Positions 9,259 through 17,510 of a DNA stretch of 40,649 nt are shown here, one piece after another. Source of the stretch: Candidatus Zixiibacteriota bacterium (lineage in GTDB: Bacteria > Zixibacteria > MSB-5A5 > UBA10806); contig JAHEDG010000024.1 in the NCBI GenBank assembly GCA_024641335.1, forward strand, positions 1 to 40,649, written 5' to 3'. Position 1 is the stretch's first letter; each line of letters begins with the position of its first letter. The notes below the pieces were generated by a model that ran no database searches, had not been told where the DNA came from, and saw only the letters and a program-made list of their open reading frames with translations. The translations under genes were made by a program, and so were the position numbers.

Positions 9259-9293
9259 TCCCACTTTTGCCCACAATGTGTCATTTTATCCCA
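9259..9293 (-). promoter_or_regulatory. MraZ box array upstream of mraZ
   Basis: On the minus strand there is a 10-bp-phased series of 5-base boxes: TGGGA (9289-9293), a degenerate TGACA (9279-9283), TGGGC (9269-9273) and TGGGA (9259-9263), each separated by exactly five bases. MraZ is known to bind direct TGGGN repeats with 5-nt spacers in front of mraZ. The most gene-proximal box touches the GGGAGGA ribosome site, so bound MraZ could block both transcription and ribosome access. A TTGACT hexamer at 9298-9303 just upstream may be the -35 element; no convincing -10 is seen. Confidence 0.75.
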
Positions 9294-9554
9294 CTGGAGT
9301 CAAGCGAAAAATTCTCCATAATCCTATTCCTCTCAAAAATATAGCGATAGGACGAGGACTATTGGATGAATCCCATAAATAACCTCTCCAAGTTCCACCA
9401 TGAACCACACGAATGAAAACCGTCCATACCGCAAACCATTGAACCATAACAAATTATCGAGCCGTTTCAAGCCGATACACCCATAATTACCGACGGCACC
9501 CCCATTGCTCTATCAATCTGTCGTAAGCAATAATAATCGATCTGGAGGGGACAA
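9294..9554. other. Divergent intergenic region, mraZ / C25 protease
   Basis: No gene seen. It must hold the dcw promoter on the minus strand and the protease promoter on the plus strand. For the plus strand a possible pair is TTGCTC (9505-9510) and AATAAT (9529-9534) with 18-base spacing, followed by a strong GGAGGGG ribosome site at 9544-9550. The promoter assignment is weak. Confidence 0.3.
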
Positions 9555-11969
9555 ATGCTAAAACTAAACCGACTGATACTATGGATGATCACACCAACTA
9601 TTCTCTTATCTATCAATACATTGGCGGCTGAAGATTATATCCATACCGTGACTACGGATATCAGCGCCATTACCTTTGACGGACATATTGCGGCCGTGGA
9701 AGACGGCGAAATGATCTCCGAACCGGGCGCTCCGGCCTTGGGATACAGAATCGTAAAACTGGTTCTGCCCCCAAACACCGCCATTACAGGGATAACCGTC
9801 GAATCGGCGAATCCGACAGAACTGGCCGTAGGCAATATCGATTTCATCAAAGGAGATATAGCCACCGGCAATTATCCTGCGGATACAGTGTCTTCCGCCA
9901 ATCCCGCGATTTTTAATTCTGATGATATTTATCCGGTCAAAAGAGCCGAGATTCTTAGCCGCGGACATTGGGGAAATATTAACCTGGTCGATCTGGCGGT
10001 TTACCCGCTGGCCTGTAAACCTCTTTCCGGCAAATTACTCTTCTACCCGGAAATCACGGTCCATATAAGCCTGAAATCATCGGTAGTTGCCAACGGGCTG
10101 GCTCCCAAAAACGACGCTTTCGCCTATGCCGCTCTCGAGCAACGGGTCGATAACGGCCTCGATCTTCCTCTGCTGGCCTCGTCATACGGCGGTGGTACAC
10201 CTACAATCGCGGGCAATATACCCACTCCCGAATATCTTATCATCACTTCCGCCGAAATCGCCCCCGGCTTTTTCCCTTTCCTCAATTGGAAAAATCAAAA
10301 AGGGATACCCGCCGATATCGTCTTTATCGAAGATATTCTGGCCATGTCCGTCGGACAGGACCCGGCCGAAAAACTGAGAAATTATCTTATCCAGGCCTAT
10401 AACGGCGGCGTGCGCTGGGTACTCCTCGGCGGCGACGAAGACGTTGTACCGATAAGATATCTCTATCCGGGCAATGTCCGCGATTATATTCCGACGCTGA
10501 ATCGTCAGCAGGTTTCCGATATGTACTACGCCGACCTGACCGGCGACTGGGATGCCGACGGCGATGGTGTCTGGGGAGAATCGTACCATGATTTGCCTGA
10601 TATTTATCCCGAGCTATATGTCGGCAGAGTTCCGGCAAGAACGGCCGAGCATGCCTCGGTTTGGGGGAATAAAGCGATTCTGTATGAGAAGAATCCGGGT
10701 AACGGCGATCCGTCATACCTGACGAAAGCCCTCTTTATCTGTGCCGATCAGATGAGAGATTACGGGCAGCATGAAGTCCTGGCCGGAATGCTCCCCGGGA
10801 ATTTTTACTACGACGCCGACCGCTTAATAGAACAGCCCAGCGGAAATACTTACGAGCCGGTCTCACCGTTAGCCTCCACGGTAATCAATGTCATGCAGGA
10901 GGGATGGGGGTTTATCTCCAATCTTAATCATGGTGATATCTCCTGGTATTCGGCGAGATCATGCGGTTATAATGCCTACGGATATTCCGGAGTATGGGGC
11001 GATATCGTCCCCTGGGGAGGATGCGGCGCCCTGAGCAATCTGACCACATATAATCAACCGTCCGTTCAATACTCCATAAGCTGCGATCTCGGAGCCTTCG
11101 ATTTCGATAAAGAGATCTTCAGACCGGCCCCATATCCGAGCCCGTACTGCTTCGCCGAATCTTTTATCCTCGAACCGGGGTCAGGTGTAGCCTTTCTGGG
11201 GAACACGCGCTGGGGATGGGTATCCCCCTCATACAACATGGAAAGAAAATTCTTTGATCATATATTCGTCGATTCAACCAGCAGGCTCTCGGTAGCCGAG
11301 GCCCTCTCGAAAATTGATTATCCCAACTATCGAGATATCGGTTATGGTCATAATCTTTTCGGCGATCCCGAGATGTCTCTATGGCTTTCAGTCGACGGCA
11401 ACCTGGTTATCGAGGGACCGACCGAATTAGACCCGAATATCTTGCAGCAGGTTCAGTATCGGGTGCTGTCCAACGGCAACCCCGTTCAAGGTGCCGCTGT
11501 CTGTATCTACAGACCGGGAGAACTGTTCGCCAGAACCGCTACCGACGCCTCCGGGTACGTTTCCTTCGAAATCGATCCCCAGGCCGATGGCTATATTATG
11601 GTGACAGCTTCCAAAATCAGATACATTCCCGATCAAAACGCTGTTGTTGTCGGAGCCCCTCTCGGTACTGACAATGAAATCCATCTGCCCTCAAAGCCGA
11701 TGGTTCATCAAAACTACCCCAATCCATTCAACTCCAATACGACCATCGAATTCAACATACCGGAAAGATCCTCGGTCGAACTCGATATTTATGATATCAG
11801 TGGACGGCTGGTCCGGAAACTCGTCTCCGGCGAATTTCCGGCAGGATCAAATCAGGTCACCTGGAACGGCGCTAATGACGCGGGCCGCGACGCGGCTTCC
11901 GGCGTCTATTTCTATAAATTTTCTACCGGGCCAACGGTACTGTTCAAACAAATGACTATGCTAAAATAG
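9555..11969 (+). CDS. Secreted gingipain-like C25 cysteine peptidase with C-terminal sorting domain
   Basis: 804 residues. An N-terminal signal peptide (hydrophobic about 7-24, cleavage likely after LAA) is followed by a gingipain-type propeptide region (about 30-215) and the C25 catalytic domain (about 225-610): EYLIITSAE, GVRWVLLGGDEDVVPIRY, YPELYVGRVPAR, the catalytic histidine in NLNHGD (His459) and the catalytic cysteine in SISCDLGAF (Cys510), ending with NLFGDPEMSLW. An Ig-like domain follows (about 615-700). The last about 85 residues (YPNPFN at 721-726 to the end KQMTMLK) match the FlgD-like / type IX secretion C-terminal signal. So this is predicted to be an exported protease. The gene stands alone with its own GGAGGGG ribosome site and is closed by a strong hairpin. 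Substrate and arginine/lysine specificity cannot be read. Confidence 0.9.
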   Translation: MLKLNRLILWMITPTILLSINTLAAEDYIHTVTTDISAITFDGHIAAVEDGEMISEPGAPALGYRIVKLVLPPNTAITGITVESANPTELAVGNIDFIKGDIATGNYPADTVSSANPAIFNSDDIYPVKRAEILSRGHWGNINLVDLAVYPLACKPLSGKLLFYPEITVHISLKSSVVANGLAPKNDAFAYAALEQRVDNGLDLPLLASSYGGGTPTIAGNIPTPEYLIITSAEIAPGFFPFLNWKNQKGIPADIVFIEDILAMSVGQDPAEKLRNYLIQAYNGGVRWVLLGGDEDVVPIRYLYPGNVRDYIPTLNRQQVSDMYYADLTGDWDADGDGVWGESYHDLPDIYPELYVGRVPARTAEHASVWGNKAILYEKNPGNGDPSYLTKALFICADQMRDYGQHEVLAGMLPGNFYYDADRLIEQPSGNTYEPVSPLASTVINVMQEGWGFISNLNHGDISWYSARSCGYNAYGYSGVWGDIVPWGGCGALSNLTTYNQPSVQYSISCDLGAFDFDKEIFRPAPYPSPYCFAESFILEPGSGVAFLGNTRWGWVSPSYNMERKFFDHIFVDSTSRLSVAEALSKIDYPNYRDIGYGHNLFGDPEMSLWLSVDGNLVIEGPTELDPNILQQVQYRVLSNGNPVQGAAVCIYRPGELFARTATDASGYVSFEIDPQADGYIMVTASKIRYIPDQNAVVVGAPLGTDNEIHLPSKPMVHQNYPNPFNSNTTIEFNIPERSSVELDIYDISGRLVRKLVSGEFPAGSNQVTWNGANDAGRDAASGVYFYKFSTGPTVLFKQMTMLK

Positions 11970-11987
11970 TCCTTTGTCCCCTTGAAA

Positions 11988-12027
11988 ATACCCCGCTCCG
12001 ATTTCAGATATTGCCGGAGCGGGGTAT
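11988..12027. terminator. Bidirectional terminator between convergent genes
   Basis: Perfect 13-base inverted repeat, ATACCCCGCTCCG (11988-12000) and its complement (12015-12027), with a 14-base loop. It lies 18 bases after the protease stop and ends just before the stop of the convergent glycosyltransferase. The plus-side tail is ATTTATAT and the minus-side tail is TTTTC, so it can serve both transcripts. Confidence 0.85.
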
Positions 12028-12029
12028 AT

Positions 12030-13205
12030 TTATATCTTCGAAGTAATGCTCTTAAACAAACTATCGAATCGGCCGCTGATGATCCCCCAGCTGAAATTCT
12101 CTTCGATACGCCGCCTGGCTGCCGCCCCAAGTTCATCGGCCAAATCCCCATTCTCGAAAAGACGCTTGAAACCGTCAGCCAAAGCCGAGGCATTCTGCTC
12201 CGTTACGATCCCAGTCCGGTCATGTATCACTAACTCCGACGTTCCACCCAGCCCGAATGTAATCGTCGGCCGCCCGCAGGCCGCCGCCTCCGCCGCGGTC
12301 ATGCCGAAACCCTCTGGTACCAGCGACGGCATAGCCAACAGACGGGAGTTCCGATATTTCTCCGCCAATTCCGCGTGATTCACAGGCGGCGTTAGTATAA
12401 CACATCCGCCGAGATTCCTTTCTCGTATAAAGGTCCTTATATACTCCTTTTCGGGACCATACCCTATTATCTCGAGTATGGCATCGGGAAACTCCTTCCG
12501 CAGCGCGGCGAAAGCATCTATCAATAAATTTATCCCTTTCTGACGAATCAAACGTCCTACGAATATCACTTTATTATATGCCGACGGTTTATCCTGTCCG
12601 GGAAAGAAAAGCGAGGTATCCACTCCCATCGGGATAATTTCCACCTTCTCCGGAAGATGATCCTTATCCAGAAGACTCTTGATGTAAACGCTGTTGACCG
12701 TAACCGCCGCCGAACGCTTTAAGGCGCGCCGGGCGAAAAAGCTGAACGGAAATTTCATGGCCAGATGAATATCCGTGCCGTGACCCGTAAAGACTACGGG
12801 CATCCCCGTCTTCTTAACAAATCTCGAAACCCAAAAACCCGCCGGAAAAAGCCAGTGGAAATTGACAATTTCGATATTCTCACGACTCGCTATCCTCAAC
12901 GCCGATGAATACGCGGAATATATATAAAAAGGCATCTTAAATATTTTCCACGGTTTCTTTTTCAGCCCCGGTATAAGGCCCCCGGAATATGCCATATCCT
13001 CAAAACGCTCCGGCAGATATTGAAACCTGGAAATATTTATCCCGTCCCATTCTTCGCTTTTCTTCAAACCACGATGATGCGGCGCCAAAACCCTGACCCG
13101 CCAGCCTTTGTCTCTTATATGACGGCAATATTCCCAGACAAACGGTGATAATCCATCGCCCGGTTTCAATGGAAAACTCGTGGTTACTATTAGGATTCCC
13201 GGCAT
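12030..13205 (-). CDS. GT4-family glycosyltransferase (GT-B fold)
   Basis: 391 residues, a retaining glycosyltransferase of family GT4. The N-terminal half has a glycosyltransferase-4-type acceptor domain (ILIVTTSFPLKPGDG, residues 4-18; VVFTGHGTDIH, 137-147). The C-terminal nucleotide-sugar domain has VIFVGRLIRQKGIN (213-226), IIGYGPEK and the EX7E motif PEGFGMTAAEAAACG with Glu298 and Glu306. Last gene of the operon, overlapping the previous glycosyltransferase stop by one base (TAATG) and ending at a terminator. The donor sugar cannot be read. With its neighbours it likely builds a surface polysaccharide. Confidence 0.9.
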   Translation of the reverse strand: MPGILIVTTSFPLKPGDGLSPFVWEYCRHIRDKGWRVRVLAPHHRGLKKSEEWDGINISRFQYLPERFEDMAYSGGLIPGLKKKPWKIFKMPFYIYSAYSSALRIASRENIEIVNFHWLFPAGFWVSRFVKKTGMPVVFTGHGTDIHLAMKFPFSFFARRALKRSAAVTVNSVYIKSLLDKDHLPEKVEIIPMGVDTSLFFPGQDKPSAYNKVIFVGRLIRQKGINLLIDAFAALRKEFPDAILEIIGYGPEKEYIRTFIRERNLGGCVILTPPVNHAELAEKYRNSRLLAMPSLVPEGFGMTAAEAAACGRPTITFGLGGTSELVIHDRTGIVTEQNASALADGFKRLFENGDLADELGAAARRRIEENFSWGIISGRFDSLFKSITSKI

Positions 13206-14131
13206 TACTTCAACGATCTCCTGTACCCTCTCGCCAGACAGCTATAGAAAAGCCAGTCGTAGCAAAAATAAGGAAAAAGCGATCCGGTCTTGTTCGCCAG
13301 GTACTCCAAAATCGAAATGGCGGTATCGCTGCGAAGAGGCGACAACAGCGATCCCATTGTTTTCCTCAAGCCCGTTCTGCCCGGCAGACCCAGCGTCCAC
13401 CCCGTCTCGAATATCGATTCGCCGGGATACTTCTCAAGCAAGACCCGGAAGCTCGAGCCGCCGTACCTGTCGTATTCAGCCGTCATTTCTTTTATCGTTT
13501 TCCTATGATAATGGTACGAAACCGCCTGCGGATTGAAAATAATTGGCACACCCTTGCTTTCCAGACGAAGACCGAAATCGGTATCCTCACCTTTCCATCC
13601 TTCGAAATTCAGATCGAATCCTCTCATCTCGGCGAATAATTCTCTTCCTATGGAAAAATTGCCGCTGGTAAAATATTTTCCCGCGACCGGTCCTTCAGCC
13701 TTCACCGCCAACCTTCCGCGGCTGAGAAGATACTTCTGAAGTTTATCGGACGGCCATTCAACGGGATATCCGACGGAGCCGACAATCACCGCCCCGGGAT
13801 ATTGCTCCCATGAACTGGTATAAGACTCTATCATATCATCCCCCGGCAGCATATCCCCGTCAAGGAATATGACCTGTCGACCGGCGGTCTTCTCGAATCC
13901 TTTGTTGCGGATTATGGATCGGCCTACATTTTTATCCTGCCGAATATATTTCAAAAATATCGGCATCCTCGATCGCTTGATAAATTCATCCGTCCCGTCC
14001 GTTGAGCAATCATCCGCAACCACTATCTCGAACGCTTTCGGGTTCTTTATCTGTTTGGCCAGGCTGTTCAACGCTCGCCCGAGTATCTCCTTCTGATTGC
14101 AGGTTATTATCAGAATTGAATAACTGATCAT
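13205..14131 (-). CDS. GT2-family glycosyltransferase (GT-A fold)
   Basis: 308 residues. N-terminal GT-A domain with SILIITCNQKE, the VVADDCSTDGT motif (about 38-47) and the metal-binding DGD at 91-93. The segment GWKGEDTDFGLRL (about 178-190) resembles the C-terminal galactosyltransferase motif in which the ED pair supplies the catalytic base. No membrane segment, so probably cytoplasmic or peripheral. The ATG has a GGAG ribosome site seven bases upstream and follows the previous gene after four bases. Part of the surface-glycan section of the operon; sugar specificity unknown. Confidence 0.9.
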   Translation of the reverse strand: MISYSILIITCNQKEILGRALNSLAKQIKNPKAFEIVVADDCSTDGTDEFIKRSRMPIFLKYIRQDKNVGRSIIRNKGFEKTAGRQVIFLDGDMLPGDDMIESYTSSWEQYPGAVIVGSVGYPVEWPSDKLQKYLLSRGRLAVKAEGPVAGKYFTSGNFSIGRELFAEMRGFDLNFEGWKGEDTDFGLRLESKGVPIIFNPQAVSYHYHRKTIKEMTAEYDRYGGSSFRVLLEKYPGESIFETGWTLGLPGRTGLRKTMGSLLSPLRSDTAISILEYLANKTGSLFPYFCYDWLFYSCLARGYRRSLK

Positions 14132-14135
14132 TAAT

Positions 14136-15248
14136 TTACTCCAGCCCCTTGTATAATTTTACCAATTTCTCTGATTCCGTTTCCCAGTTGTTGCGCGCCC
14201 CGGACTCGACACAATTTCTCCGGGCCCTGCCATAAGCGATTTGATCGTTAAAAAACTTCGAGATCGCTTCCGCGTCCCTCTCGGGATCTTCCATTTCAAC
14301 CGCTATCCCGGTATCCTCCTTCAAAACGAATCCCGATATCTCCGGCATTTTCGAGACTATCTGCGGGATACCCGCGCTCAAATATTGAAACAGCTTCTGC
14401 GGAAGCGCCAGCCTGTTGTTCAGAGCTTTCCCCTCCATCAACAATATTCCGGCGTCGGCCCCGGCGGTATAATTCAAAAGATCGTCCGGGGGGACAGAAC
14501 CAGCTAAAATCACCTTGTTTTCGATTCCAAGTTCGACTATTCTCTCCTGTATTCTCTCCTCGATCGGGCCGCTCCCGAAACATACCAATACTATATCGCT
14601 TAAATAACGCAGAATTTCAAGCTGATATAAAAGCCCCTGCCCATCCCTGAGAACCCCCTGGTATACGATTATCCTGCTTTTCGACGAAATCGGATATTTC
14701 GCGCGGAGATCTACGGGCTTCAGATTCGACGGAGTTCTGGCTACGTTCCGGATAAATTCCGGCCTGTCGATTCCATACCGCCGCGAAAGCTCTGTGCTTA
14801 TCGATTCATTGATTGTAAAAACCGTATCCGCTTTTCCGATTATTTTTCTCTCCAGAGTCTCCCATACCTTTTTTATCGTCGGACGGCCCCATAACGGCTC
14901 CAATTCGGTATATAACTCGCGGGCCTCATATATCAATTTCCCTCCGGCTTTTCTTGATGCCAGATATGCCGCCGCCAGCACGTCGAGATCGACTGCGTGA
15001 TAAATATCGGCCTTTAATTTCGCTCCGATCCGCGCCGCCGCTATGTTATACTGGATAAAACGGATCTTTCTCGACGGCCAGTTATACTGCGGTATTCGGT
15101 AAAAAGGATACCCCATGAAATTATCGGAATCTCCCCCCTCGGTGACTATCAAATCGATATCGTATCCCAGCCCGCCTATAGTTTCGACCTCCAGCCTGGC
15201 GCGGGAATCATATTCAAAATTGTTCAATATAAAATAAGCAACCTTCAA
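14136..15248 (-). CDS. Glycosyltransferase, GT4-like, with TTG start
   Basis: 370 residues. GT-B-type glycosyltransferase: N-terminal KVAYFILNNFEYDSRARLEVETI acceptor-side region (shown in part), YEARELY, DTVFTINESIS; C-terminal donor domain with RIIVYQGVLRDGQG, LVCFGSGP, ILAGSVPPDDL, GILLMEG and RLALPQKLFQYLSAGIPQI. The open frame extends to 15308, but I choose the TTG at 15248: a GAGGAG ribosome site lies six bases upstream, the protein then starts MKVAYF as family members do, and the codon overlaps the deacetylase stop as TTGA, mirroring the ATGA overlaps elsewhere in this operon. The canonical EX7E motif is not clearly present, so the exact GT family is less certain. Confidence 0.85.
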   Translation of the reverse strand: MKVAYFILNNFEYDSRARLEVETIGGLGYDIDLIVTEGGDSDNFMGYPFYRIPQYNWPSRKIRFIQYNIAAARIGAKLKADIYHAVDLDVLAAAYLASRKAGGKLIYEARELYTELEPLWGRPTIKKVWETLERKIIGKADTVFTINESISTELSRRYGIDRPEFIRNVARTPSNLKPVDLRAKYPISSKSRIIVYQGVLRDGQGLLYQLEILRYLSDIVLVCFGSGPIEERIQERIVELGIENKVILAGSVPPDDLLNYTAGADAGILLMEGKALNNRLALPQKLFQYLSAGIPQIVSKMPEISGFVLKEDTGIAVEMEDPERDAEAISKFFNDQIAYGRARRNCVESGARNNWETESEKLVKLYKGLE

Positions 15249-16567
15249 GAAAATCTCCTCATACGTTCCTCCATCAATACCGCCATATCCCGCATAGTAT
15301 AAAAACAACCCCCTTCGCCGATTGCGTAATCGATCAGCTTCTCCATTAATCCGCTCCAGCCGGGATAATCGGGCTGATACAACGTCCTCTGATGCCAGTC
15401 CAAAGTCAGGATCCCGCCATCGTTGCGGCAGCCGTCGATCAGGTCGGCTCCCCGCCTGAACGTCTCATCCGATTCGGCCCTCCCCTCGCCGATAAGCCCG
15501 CAGTCCATTATGACTATCGGTATCTCGATGATATTAATGGGACAGTCACGTTCGTTATCGAACGGCACAATCGGAAGATCTATCCCGCCGTAATATCCGA
15601 TCGAATCATCGAATCCCAGACAGGATGAATACCTAAATCCTTTTTCAGACGCTGTCCGCCAGTATTCCGGCAAAGAGACCGAAAGATAATGAGGTCGTAA
15701 ACCCTCAACCTGACCCGCCGAGACAGCCTTTAATATTTCGCCTGCCTCACCTATGCCATCCCCGGAATGACTCCGTATCCCAGTATGCAGCGCGATCTCG
15801 TGACCCGACGCCTTCAGCTCGCTCAATCGATGTCTTAATTCCTCCGGAGTATACTTGGGATCATTGGCCTCTTTTCTCGCCCCTGAAAAAACAAAATAAG
15901 TCGATTTTAAACCGAGACTCTCTTCCAGATCGATCCAGCCGTTAATACAATCATACGGGTTGCAGCTCCGCCCTGACACTGCGAGGATCGAGTCCTTCAA
16001 TCCCCGAAATCCCCCCGGAACATCCCTTTTGACCAGAAGCTTAACGCTTCCCCGGATCGATCTTCTGATTATATCGATATCATGCGTGACTACAACTCCG
16101 AACATCTTTTCTTCCGGCCATAACCCGATTGCTCTCTCGCTTGAATCTATCAGCCCGGCGGCCACGAGAACGTTGATCAATATTCTCAACTGCCCGCTTA
16201 GTTTCATATCAGACGTTTTACCTGTTTTGCCCTTCGCTTGTCCGTCGGACATTGAACCGGACTCGACCGATAGCATCGAAATAATCTCTCTGATCGGGTC
16301 GTTTTCGATATATATTATATCTTTGCCGCTATCGCCCGTTCTCCCCCGCCAACCCTCCTGCAATTCTCGCCCGCCCGCGCCGAGTATAATCCGTACCGAA
16401 TCGGCGGCAGGCCGCTCATAGTCAGACCATAACTCCGGTGACTCCGGCTCGAATACGAACCGATATCCGGTAACAGCTGATATATAATTGAATGCGTGAC
16501 TGACTTTTTTCCGACTATCCGTTTTACTGCGATATAAATATTTTATTATCGTCCCGTTACCAGACAT
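15245..16567 (-). CDS. Polysaccharide deacetylase-family protein
   Basis: 440 residues. The C-terminal part is a NodB-type carbohydrate esterase domain: metal and catalytic motif VVVTHDID (Asp163 and Asp165 region), a long insertion, then KASGHEIALHTGIRSH with His261, RPHYLSVSLPEYW, and LDWHQRTLYQ near the end. The first about 150 residues form a separate N-terminal domain (TGYRFVFEPE, IILGAG) of the kind found in front of deacetylases in FCB bacteria; I believe this is the DUF7033 type but cannot confirm it. No signal peptide, so it probably acts on a cytoplasmic or membrane-attached intermediate, removing N-acetyl groups. Overlaps its upstream neighbour by 11 bases and its downstream one by TTGA. 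Confidence 0.85.
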   Translation of the reverse strand: MSGNGTIIKYLYRSKTDSRKKVSHAFNYISAVTGYRFVFEPESPELWSDYERPAADSVRIILGAGGRELQEGWRGRTGDSGKDIIYIENDPIREIISMLSVESGSMSDGQAKGKTGKTSDMKLSGQLRILINVLVAAGLIDSSERAIGLWPEEKMFGVVVTHDIDIIRRSIRGSVKLLVKRDVPGGFRGLKDSILAVSGRSCNPYDCINGWIDLEESLGLKSTYFVFSGARKEANDPKYTPEELRHRLSELKASGHEIALHTGIRSHSGDGIGEAGEILKAVSAGQVEGLRPHYLSVSLPEYWRTASEKGFRYSSCLGFDDSIGYYGGIDLPIVPFDNERDCPINIIEIPIVIMDCGLIGEGRAESDETFRRGADLIDGCRNDGGILTLDWHQRTLYQPDYPGWSGLMEKLIDYAIGEGGCFYTMRDMAVLMEERMRRFS

Positions 16568-17510
16568 TTTTTATATTCCGCGTTATACCGAATAATCGGC
16601 CTTTTAAACTATATGATTTCGAACCAAGATAATGATATTGCTCCTCCGCCCCGAAAGACCTCTTGAAATCAGCTATGCTCTTTATTCCTCCGTCGATCAG
16701 GTCCCATACCCCGATCCCGGCCCTCTGATGCTCGTTCCCTATCTCCGCCATAAGCAGCTGATTGGCCCCGGTCGACCGGTATTGCGGATCGGAGCCAGCG
16801 ATCCAGTCGTACGCGTAATCTCCAAAAACCAGCTGGCCCCGAAAGGCCGCTAAGTTATCTCCCGCCCTGGCCGCGTATATCTTCAGAAGAGAATGATTAA
16901 TAAGCGTCGCGCACCACTTGCCCAGGGCTGACGGTTCCAGTGGAGGTTTCATCTTCCTGTGGGTGAAAGTCATCGACCATAAATCGGCGGGCAAATAATT
17001 CAAGGCCTCCACAGTTACTTTCTCTCTGCCCGCCTTCCTGATTTTATTTTTCACGTCGTCTTTAAAATCATTCCCCCAGTTCAGAAGCTTCTCCCGCGAT
17101 ACCGCCAAGGTCGCGCTCTTCCTGAATTTCCATCCATCGGGAAAACTCCCGCCCAAATCGAAATCCGGAGTAAAACTGAAATAAACAAAATCCGCCTGCT
17201 CCGATAAATGTTTATCCAGATTTCTCAAATATTCGCCCTTATCGTCGGAGCGGGATACAAGCGGACCGAAATATTGAAATAAAAGCGGAATCGTCGCCGC
17301 CCGAATCGATCTCCTGTCCTGAAATAACAGATTGATCGCCCCGGTCTCCAGGCCATCTATATATATATTACTTGAATATCCTCTCAAACCCGTGCATTCG
17401 GAGGCCGCGTCGACAAAAACAGGATGGTAAAATACTCCTCCCCACCGATCGCTGATCGGCGGGCCGGCCGATAACATTCTCGATAATGTTATTTCATTTG
17501 ATGACCGCAA
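16557..17510 (-). CDS. FemAB-like GNAT N-acyltransferase
   Basis: 317 residues as read from the TTG at 17510; the first in-frame ATG is 17477 (about 306 aa), and neither has a strong ribosome site (AGGGA before the TTG). The two-lobed GNAT pattern of FemAB-related proteins is visible: PLLFQYFGPLVS in the first lobe, then KNKIRKAGREKVTVEAL, KWCATLI, LKIYAARAGDNLAAFRGQLVFGDYAYDWIAGSDPQYRSTG (seen in parts) and NQLLMAEIGNEHQRAGIGVWDLIDGGIKSIADFKRSFG, the typical ending. FemAB relatives transfer an acyl or aminoacyl group to an amino sugar or peptide. Being beside a deacetylase and three glycosyltransferases, it probably acylates the amine the deacetylase exposes; that is inference. Confidence 0.75.
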   Translation of the reverse strand: MRSSNEITLSRMLSAGPPISDRWGGVFYHPVFVDAASECTGLRGYSSNIYIDGLETGAINLLFQDRRSIRAATIPLLFQYFGPLVSRSDDKGEYLRNLDKHLSEQADFVYFSFTPDFDLGGSFPDGWKFRKSATLAVSREKLLNWGNDFKDDVKNKIRKAGREKVTVEALNYLPADLWSMTFTHRKMKPPLEPSALGKWCATLINHSLLKIYAARAGDNLAAFRGQLVFGDYAYDWIAGSDPQYRSTGANQLLMAEIGNEHQRAGIGVWDLIDGGIKSIADFKRSFGAEEQYHYLGSKSYSLKGRLFGITRNIKNVW

